A DNA stretch of 5,175 nt from Thermodesulfovibrionia bacterium (lineage in GTDB: Bacteria; Nitrospirota; Thermodesulfovibrionia; UBA6902): contig CAMYJJ010000224.1 of NCBI GenBank assembly GCA_947258735.1, positions 1 to 5,175 of the forward strand, written 5' to 3'. The position numbers were made by a program, and so were the translations under genes. The notes under the pieces were generated by a model that made no database searches, was not told the DNA's origin, and saw only the letters and a program-made list of their open reading frames with translations. Of the stretch, positions 1 to 3,088 are shown in pieces; within the stretch, counting starts at the first letter, position 1; each line of letters begins with the position of its first letter.

Positions 1-166
1 TAGGAATTGTATCTTCTGCAGATGCAGGCGCATCACAGAGGACTTTTAAGAGAGTACCACCAGGGGCCTTCTCCAGGGTCTTCTTTGTAATAACTAAAGG
101 ATAGGGGCAAACCCTTCCCAGAACATCCAGGGTCTGTGTTGGTTCTTGTGATTTTAAATCTGACAT
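1..166 (-). CDS. tusA: TusA-family sulfur carrier protein (partial, C-terminus outside window)
   Basis: This gene starts at ATG 166-164 and runs off the left edge, so 55 residues are visible. TusA-family proteins are small cytoplasmic sulfur carriers that hold a persulfide on the cysteine of a CPxP motif and pass it to DsrE/TusD-type partners. The reading shows L-D-V-L-G-R-V-C-P-Y-P at residues 13-23, with the CPxP cysteine at Cys20 in its usual place near the N-terminus. A second cysteine, Cys44, is followed by D-A-P-A-S-A-E-D, the usual TusA position for an acidic/proline turn before the second helix. A strong ribosome binding site lies just upstream, and the gene follows the DsrF-like gene by 24 bp with no terminator between them. 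It is therefore the fourth visible gene of the operon. The family call is secure. Whether it serves tRNA thiolation, sulfur oxidation or cofactor synthesis cannot be decided from the sequence. Confidence 0.9.
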   Translation of the reverse strand, partial: MSDLKSQEPTQTLDVLGRVCPYPLVITKKTLEKAPGGTLLKVLCDAPASAEDTIP

Positions 167-170
167 TACT

Positions 171-177
171 ACCTCCC
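171..177 (-). promoter_or_regulatory. Ribosome binding site of the TusA-like gene
   Basis: The minus strand reads GGGAGGT followed by AGTA and the ATG at 166. This is a near-consensus Shine-Dalgarno sequence at short spacing. It fixes the start of a gene that is truncated by the window and would otherwise be easy to miss. Confidence 0.8.
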
Positions 178-190
178 GGGCTTATATTGT

Positions 191-604
191 TTAGAAGAAG
201 AGAAGGTGTTTCATCTCTTCCATCATTTTTGTTATTTCTTCATACGGCACTACTTTGACATCCATGTCACCACCCATTTCTTCTGCATTTAATACAATGT
301 CGCTTTCTGACATGCCATACTTCTCCAGATCTTCCCTGCAGACGAGAATATTGAGGTCACACAGCAGGCCCATCTTAACATGCGACTCTGTGCTGTTAAA
401 CTGGTAATTATCAAGGGCCTTCTGGTCCTTTATGCAGTTCAGAACACCTTCGCCTACAAAGGCAACATCACACGTAACTTCATCGTCATCATCAAGGTAA
501 ATTTCAACGCTCTGTGAAGCAATAGCATGAGTGAGAGCGAGTTTCGGGTTTTCACTTTTGTATCCGGGCCGTTGAACAATGAATCCAAGTTTTGTTGTAG
601 CCAT
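191..604 (-). CDS. DsrF/TusC-like sulfur relay subunit (DsrE superfamily)
   Basis: This 137-aa protein belongs to the DsrE/DsrF/DsrH superfamily, and its best match within it is the DsrF/TusC type. It shows the usual N-terminal strand (K-L-G-F-I-V-Q at 5-11). A central D-V-A-F-V-G-E-G-V segment (46-54) is followed by C-I-K-D-Q-K-A-L (57-64), which resembles the family's F-x-D-D-G-V-x-x-L-x-x-G-Q motif. L-N-I-L-V-C-R-E-D-L-E-K-Y-G-M (84-98) is the typical strand and helix before the C-terminal strand. In known complexes DsrF/TusC is a structural subunit of an E2F2H2 hexamer and is not the main sulfur carrier. This copy has four cysteines (45, 57, 82, 89), and none sits at an established catalytic position. 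The start is supported by an AGGAGGTGA site at 620-612 inside the end of the preceding gene. Only 2 bp separate the two genes, which suggests translational coupling. The last residues (about 120-137) are rich in Met, Glu and Lys. Confidence 0.82.
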   Translation of the reverse strand: MATTKLGFIVQRPGYKSENPKLALTHAIASQSVEIYLDDDDEVTCDVAFVGEGVLNCIKDQKALDNYQFNSTESHVKMGLLCDLNILVCREDLEKYGMSESDIVLNAEEMGGDMDVKVVPYEEITKMMEEMKHLLFF

Positions 605-606
605 TC

Positions 607-966
607 TTATTCACCTCCTATATGAAGGACCCTGTCGGCATCAAACGTACTGCCGAGATACCAGTCCATGCTGAATCTCTTTACGCCTTCAAGTGTATTA
701 TCATCATGATACCCTCTTGCTTCTGCGCAGGCTTCACATGCAGTGACGTTCAGGCCTTTTTCCATCAGTTCCTTTAAGGGTTTTTCAAGGTATGAATAGT
801 CCTTGAAAGCGCGTTGCTTCTCAAGTGAGAGCATGGTGCCGTTTCCTGAGACCCAGAGGTCTACCTTATGGCCCTTGTCCAGGGCTGCTCCGGCCAGCTT
901 TACAGCAAAATCCAGGTTTGTCGAACCTACCAGTGAAGCGAAACAACCGATTGTCAGTTTGCCCAT
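607..966 (-). CDS. DsrE/TusD-like sulfur relay protein with active-site cysteine
   Basis: This 119-aa protein has the DsrE/TusD layout: strand L-T-I-G-C-F-A (4-10), helix A-V-K-L-A-G-A-A-L-D-K-G-H (21-33), strand V-D-L-W-V-S-G-N-G (35-43), and V-T-A-C-E-A-C-A-E-A-R-G (74-85). In E. coli TusD and Allochromatium DsrE the sulfur-carrying Cys78 sits seven residues before the Arg of a C-(x)6-R-G pattern. Cys77 here has exactly that spacing to R84-G85. Cys80 is a second cysteine in the same loop, giving CxxC. The end, D-A-D-R-V-L-H-I-G-G-E, is a common DsrE C-terminal strand. The expected role is to accept persulfide sulfur from TusA, or donate it, within a DsrEFH-type complex in the cytoplasm. The start is supported by AGGAGGA at 983-977, which overlaps the stop codon of the DsrH-like gene. 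The length is normal for the family. Family is confident; physiological direction of sulfur flow is not. Confidence 0.87.
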   Translation of the reverse strand: MGKLTIGCFASLVGSTNLDFAVKLAGAALDKGHKVDLWVSGNGTMLSLEKQRAFKDYSYLEKPLKELMEKGLNVTACEACAEARGYHDDNTLEGVKRFSMDWYLGSTFDADRVLHIGGE

Positions 967-981
967 AATATTTAAATCCTC

Positions 982-1278
982 CTATAACCAAGCTGTTTTT
1001 TCATAATCGTTGAACATGAGATCTACTACATCACCAAATGTGACAACTTTTACCTTGCTGTCTACCTTGGCAGGATCTATTCCTCTGGTTTCCAGGTCTT
1101 CCTTAAGAGCATATAAATCGGCAGAACTGTCCAGTATTGATGAGGCATTTCCATTTTCCTTGACAGATGCGTGGTAGACACCGTTTTGAACAAGAATAAT
1201 TCCCATTTTTTCGGGTTTCAAACGTTCAAGGGTGTCAACAGTCATTTTGTAATCACTTACAAACACAGCTAATTTCAT
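982..1278 (-). CDS. DsrH/TusB-like sulfur relay subunit lacking cysteine
   Basis: The start chosen is ATG 1278-1276, giving 98 residues, the normal DsrH/TusB size. It is preceded by AGGAGGT, and the protein then begins M-K-L-A-V-F-V-S-D. The reading frame stays open up to a TTG at 1350, but that TTG is part of the promoter -35 box, so the longer 122-aa reading is rejected. DsrH/TusB features are I-I-L-V-Q-N-G-V-Y-H-A (27-37), the segment L-Y-A-L-K-E-D-L-E-T-R-G (55-66), and a C-terminal aromatic end (T-A-W-L), where the family often ends in a Trp-containing tail. The protein contains no cysteine. It therefore lacks the equivalent of Allochromatium DsrH Cys20 and, like E. coli TusB, is likely a structural subunit. 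It is the first gene of the operon and is followed after 15 bp by the DsrE-like gene. Confidence 0.83.
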   Translation of the reverse strand: MKLAVFVSDYKMTVDTLERLKPEKMGIILVQNGVYHASVKENGNASSILDSSADLYALKEDLETRGIDPAKVDSKVKVVTFGDVVDLMFNDYEKTAWL

Positions 1279-1282
1279 AAAA

Positions 1283-1289
1283 ACCTCCT
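1283..1289 (-). promoter_or_regulatory. Ribosome binding site that decides the DsrH-like start
   Basis: The minus strand reads AGGAGGT, then TTTT, then the ATG at 1278. This consensus Shine-Dalgarno site selects the 98-residue form over the upstream in-frame TTG at 1350, which has no comparable site. Confidence 0.85.
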
Positions 1290-1321
1290 GTGGAAATTTT
1301 GGGGGTAAACGAAAGTCCATA

Positions 1322-1350
1322 ATTCTAATATTACCCTGTACTTTTGTCAA
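1322..1350 (-). promoter_or_regulatory. Sigma70-type promoter of the dsrH-dsrE-dsrF-tusA-like operon
   Basis: On the minus strand a perfect -35 hexamer TTGACA (1350-1345) is followed by a 17-bp spacer and TAGAAT (1327-1322), which matches five of six bases of the -10 consensus. Transcription should begin about 6-8 bases further on, near 1315. That gives a 5' leader of roughly 35-40 bases carrying the ribosome binding site at 1289-1283. The spacing is ideal and the position is right for the operon. No further operator overlapping the core promoter is evident. Confidence 0.75.
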
Positions 1351-1398
1351 GATTGAATGAAACTATTAATATTCTTTATGATGGGGCAGGAGATGAGT

Positions 1399-1416
1399 GA
1401 TAATCACATGATTATC
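1399..1416. other. Small perfect palindrome upstream of the operon promoter
   Basis: GATAATCA and TGATTATC form a perfect 8-bp inverted repeat separated by CA. The -35 box lies about 50 bp away, on the upstream side of the promoter. A second, weaker 6-bp inverted repeat (GACATC/GATGTC, 1423-1439) follows. The 1399-1416 palindrome could be a regulator binding site or a chance AT-rich hairpin. Nothing in the sequence names a regulator. Confidence 0.25.
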
Positions 1417-1450
1417 CATTCAGACATCTTTCTGATGTCATTCCCGTGAA

Positions 1451-1580
1451 CAGACTGTGTCATAATTGTCATCCTGAACTTGTTTCAGGATCTCATGATT
1501 TGCAACATGCTTTTAAGACGAGATTCTGAAATGAATTCAGAATGACATTAGGCATGTTTTTCATTTTGTGACACAGTCTG
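1451..1580. mobile_element. 130-bp MITE-like inverted-repeat element inserted in another repeat
   Basis: The ends CAGACTGTGTCA (1451-1462) and TGACACAGTCTG (1569-1580) are perfect 12-bp terminal inverted repeats. The flanks read GAA at 1448-1450 and GAA at 1581-1583, a possible 3-bp target duplication. Removing the element plus one GAA restores a near-normal copy of the surrounding hairpin repeat. It has no coding capacity, so any mobility would depend on a transposase elsewhere. A second palindromic repeat (1467-1547) sits inside it. The insertion reading rests on comparison with one uninterrupted copy only. Confidence 0.6.
1467..1547. repeat. Interspersed palindromic repeat (CCTGAACTTGTTTCAGG family), copy 1
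   Basis: The two 27-bp arms, 1467-1493 and 1521-1547, are inverted copies that match at 22 of 27 positions, with a 27-bp centre. Each arm is itself a small hairpin (for example TCCTGAAC with TTTCAGGA). On either strand it would fold into a long cruciform-like structure. A second copy lies at 2426-2519 in the same orientation. Confidence 0.8.
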
Positions 1581-1662
1581 GAAAAGGGAACCAGTCTTTT
1601 CACCAGGGCACTGGATACCCGCCCTCCGCGGGTAAGACAACATTTCCTCTGGCGGTCTTTCT

Positions 1663-1687
1663 CAACTGCCTGTGAAGGTTGACCCCA
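1663..1687. repeat. Repeat end shared by both intergenic blocks, copy 1
   Basis: CAACTGCCTGTGAAGG, followed by TTGACCCCA, matches 2542-2567 with two mismatches in the first 16 bases and a one-base length difference after it. In both places the motif lies just downstream of a minus-strand stop codon: 11 bp after the lipoprotein gene here, and 12 bp after the YjbE-like gene at 2580. Confidence 0.6.
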
Positions 1688-1697
1688 TTATTTTTTA

Positions 1698-2234
1698 CTA
1701 CAATCTTAGAAATGAAAACAGGGACTCCATGTATCTTCTGGTCCAGAACGTCTCGACAAGGCCCACCTTCCAGACATCTCTTTCTTTAAACATTTTCAGT
1801 TGTGACGGGCGGGATGATTTTTTGTATGTTATGTTTATTTCAGCCTTGCTGTTTTTGATGTACCCGATGTTCCACTTACTTTCTTCCAGCACCATGTCCG
1901 GATCGAATTTTGTCCTGGCAGCGTTCCAGAAATTCCTCGCTATGATACCGTTCTGATGAAAGCTTTCACGAATAACATTTCTTTCTATTTTAACGCCTTT
2001 TTCCCGGGATGCATCATATACTTCATTGACAATTTTATTTTTTGACTTGTCAGACAGTAAATCCCATGATGTATCAAAATCACTCTCTTTTATGGATATA
2101 AAAAATCCTTCGGCAGAATAAAGAATTGAATTCAGGACAAGCAGTGAGTTTTCTGTATTGTGGTTATATTGAACGGCACATGATGAGCAGACGAGAAGTA
2201 TGAGAAAAGCAATGATTGATAAAAGCTTTTTCAT
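1698..2234 (-). CDS. Putative lipoprotein of unknown function
   Basis: This 178-aa protein begins with M-K-K and a hydrophobic core (4-15), followed by L-V-C-S-S-C-A (14-20). Cys19 is the most likely lipidated residue, with Ser at -1. The lipobox is not the textbook L-A-G-C but is acceptable. Ala at +2 suggests sorting to the outer membrane. The mature part is mostly polar: a helical region with S-W-D-L-L-S-D-K-S-K (56-65), then W-N-I-G-Y-I (121-126), a basic stretch near 138-143, and V-W-K-V-G-L-V-E-T-F (154-163). A small alpha/beta fold of the NTF2-like kind ending in a W-K-V strand is possible, but I do not recognise the family. The start at 2234 has no good Shine-Dalgarno sequence, and repeat sequence ends only 17 bp upstream. 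It sits in the YjbEFGH-like neighbourhood but does not resemble YjbF. It may be a separate gene flanked by repeats. Confidence 0.75.
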   Translation of the reverse strand: MKKLLSIIAFLILLVCSSCAVQYNHNTENSLLVLNSILYSAEGFFISIKESDFDTSWDLLSDKSKNKIVNEVYDASREKGVKIERNVIRESFHQNGIIARNFWNAARTKFDPDMVLEESKWNIGYIKNSKAEINITYKKSSRPSQLKMFKERDVWKVGLVETFWTRRYMESLFSFLRL

Positions 2235-2257
2235 AAGATGAAGGGATTACACCTTGA

Positions 2258-2408
2258 CAGGCTGTTGAAAAACTTAATTTATATATTTTATCATCCGTTG
2301 CCGTCATTCCCGTGAAGACGGGAATCCAGTCTTTTCAGGATGTTACTGGATACCCGCCTTCTAGGGTATGCCATAATTATTGATCACAAAGAGTTTTTCA
2401 ACAGCCTG
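2258..2408. mobile_element. 151-bp MITE-like element with 17-bp terminal inverted repeats
   Basis: CAGGCTGTTGAAAAACT (2258-2274) and AGTTTTTCAACAGCCTG (2392-2408) are perfect 17-bp inverted repeats. A copy of the ATTCCCG hairpin repeat (2303-2368) lies inside, so nested insertion is likely. It carries no gene. The left arm overlaps the 16-bp outer repeat, so the three CAGGCTGTTG-type ends in this block allow alternative pairings. Confidence 0.6.
2303..2368. repeat. Interspersed hairpin repeat (ATTCCCG family), copy 2, intact
   Basis: Three successive hairpins are visible. ATTCCCGT/ACGGGAAT is a perfect 8-bp stem with a GAAG loop (2306-2325), followed by CCAGT/ACTGG (2326-2330 with 2345-2349) and TACCC/GGGTA (2351-2355 with 2364-2368). 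It shares its order and orientation with copy 1 at 1437-1634 and is the uninterrupted reference for it. Confidence 0.8.
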
Positions 2409-2425
2409 ATGCTCAAACCATGTAT

Positions 2426-2519
2426 TGTCACCCTGAACTTGTTTCAGGGTCTTATAACCTCTCAATATCCATAGATTCTGAAACAAGCTTGCCTACCGGC
2501 AGGCAGGTTCAGAATGACA
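2426..2519. repeat. Interspersed palindromic repeat (CCTGAACTTGTTTCAGG family), copy 2
   Basis: The left arm (2426-2452) reads TGTCACCCTGAACTTG then TTTCAGGGTCT. The right arm is its inverted copy, split into 2473-2487 and 2508-2519 by a 20-bp insertion. Without the insertion the right arm is 27 bp, the same length as in copy 1 (1467-1547), and the two copies are in the same orientation. Confidence 0.8.
2488..2507. repeat. 20-bp palindrome interrupting a repeat arm
   Basis: CTTGCCTACCGGCAGGCAGG interrupts the right arm of the surrounding repeat between ...AAACAAG and TTCAGAATGACA. Its core TGCCT-A-CCGG-C-AGGCA is a palindrome with one mismatched pair. Copy 1 of the host repeat lacks it. Confidence 0.65.
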
Positions 2520-2579
2520 TTATGAAGTTTATTGATTTGGGCAACAGCCTGTCAAGGCGTGACCCCACTTGATTCATAG

Positions 2580-3059
2580 TTAATGAGAAGGAGGAGTTGA
2601 ACTGCCACCTCCACCGCCGGCAGCAACAGCAATCCCCGTACCGAGAACAGCAATAGCAGCCACAATCTTGCCTGTTGTTCCCATTGAAAATCCTGTTCCT
2701 GCTGCAGCACCTGCTGCCTCTCCAACTGAGATCGCAGCAACAGCAGAAGCAACATCGACCATGCCAAGCTCATTTAAAGCAGAAATCAGTTTGATCTGAT
2801 CTGCGACTATATATCCCAGGACTTCACCGGTTGCTTCATCAAGGACAGGCAGGGCCACATCAGACCCTGACAGGGTAGGGACAGTTGCCCCTTCAATATA
2901 TGTTCCCTGGGCTTTAACTGCCAAAAAACGCGCATCATCTTCAGTATCAATTTCATCAACAACAGTCTCTGCGTATGTTAAGGGGTGAGGCACAACGGAA
3001 GAAATAATAAATACTATTACCATTAATAAAACTGCAGGCACTGATGAAGCTTTTAACAT
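2580..3059 (-). CDS. Secreted YjbE-like protein with extended N-terminal part
   Basis: This 159-aa protein has a hydrophobic signal peptide (about 1-30) with probable cleavage after T-Y-A (28-30). An acidic mature start (31-42) leads to a segment ending L-G-Y-I-V-A-D-Q-I-K-L-I-S-A-L-N-E-L-G (81-99). The C-terminal half has V-G-E-A-A-G-A-A-A-G (112-121), a hydrophobic stretch (131-147), then G-G-G-G-G-S-S-T-P-P-S-H. From memory, E. coli YjbE has a signal peptide, V-G-E-A-A-G-S-A-A, a hydrophobic part and a G/S/T-rich tail in about 80 residues, so this looks like YjbE with an added domain. YjbE belongs to an exopolysaccharide operon, but its biochemical role is unknown. The protein follows the YjbH-like gene by 29 bp and has an AAGGA site at 3071-3067, which points to one operon. 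The second hydrophobic segment could anchor it in a membrane or mediate assembly. Confidence 0.72.
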   Translation of the reverse strand: MLKASSVPAVLLMVIVFIISSVVPHPLTYAETVVDEIDTEDDARFLAVKAQGTYIEGATVPTLSGSDVALPVLDEATGEVLGYIVADQIKLISALNELGMVDVASAVAAISVGEAAGAAAGTGFSMGTTGKIVAAIAVLGTGIAVAAGGGGGSSTPPSH

Positions 3060-3088
3060 ATAAAATTCCTTAAAATATAGGGGTCATA

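Larger units (their letters stand above)
1437..1634. repeat. Interspersed hairpin repeat (ATTCCCG family), copy 1, interrupted
   Basis: The left piece, GTCATTCCCGTGAA (1437-1450), is identical to 2303-2316 in copy 2. The right piece (1581-1634) continues the same repeat: GGGAACCAGTCTTTTCA, then ACTGGATACCCGCC. A 130-bp element (1451-1580) lies between them. The right piece carries a CCAGT/ACTGG stem (1591-1595 with 1610-1614) and a perfect 7-bp stem TACCCGC/GCGGGTA (1616-1622 with 1628-1634). It lies in the 347-bp gene-free stretch 1351-1697 between the sulfur operon promoter and the lipoprotein stop codon. No credible coding sequence lies in that stretch. Confidence 0.75.
2252..2557. repeat. 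Outer 16-bp inverted repeat enclosing the right repeat block
   Basis: CCTTGACAGGCTGTTG (2252-2267) and CAACAGCCTGTCAAGG (2542-2557) are perfect inverted copies. They enclose almost all of the 345-bp gene-free stretch 2235-2579 between the lipoprotein start and the YjbE-like stop. Inside lie the 2258-2408 element, the ATTCCCG-family repeat and the CCTGAACTTG-family repeat. No reading frame in this stretch looks coding. The block could be one composite non-autonomous element or two elements side by side that share a terminus. Confidence 0.65.

Noticed and set aside
803..1006. Plus-strand reading frame of 67 codons
   Set aside because: It is a shadow lying antisense to the DsrE-like gene, crosses a gene boundary and has no ribosome site or family resemblance.
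1279..1350. N-terminal extension of the DsrH-like protein from the TTG at 1350
   Set aside because: It overlaps the -35 and -10 boxes, has no ribosome site, and makes the protein longer than the family norm. The ATG at 1278 has a consensus ribosome site.
1672..1956. Plus-strand reading frame of 94 codons
   Set aside because: It lies antisense to the lipoprotein gene, which has a signal peptide and a lipobox. The plus frame has neither.
1698..2234. Assignment of the lipoprotein as YjbF
   Set aside because: Position near YjbE/YjbH invites it, but the length and visible motifs do not resemble YjbF/GfcB.
2303..2368. Rho-independent terminator
   Set aside because: The hairpins are not followed by a T-run on the minus strand, and they match an interspersed repeat found twice in the window.
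2280..2400. Promoter for the lipoprotein gene in AT-rich repeat DNA
   Set aside because: TATAAA-like hexamers occur, but none has a -35 match at 16-18 bp.
2552..2773. Leu/Gln-rich minus-strand frame
   Set aside because: It is an alternative frame of the Ala/Gly-rich YjbE-like gene, and its composition is an artefact of that.
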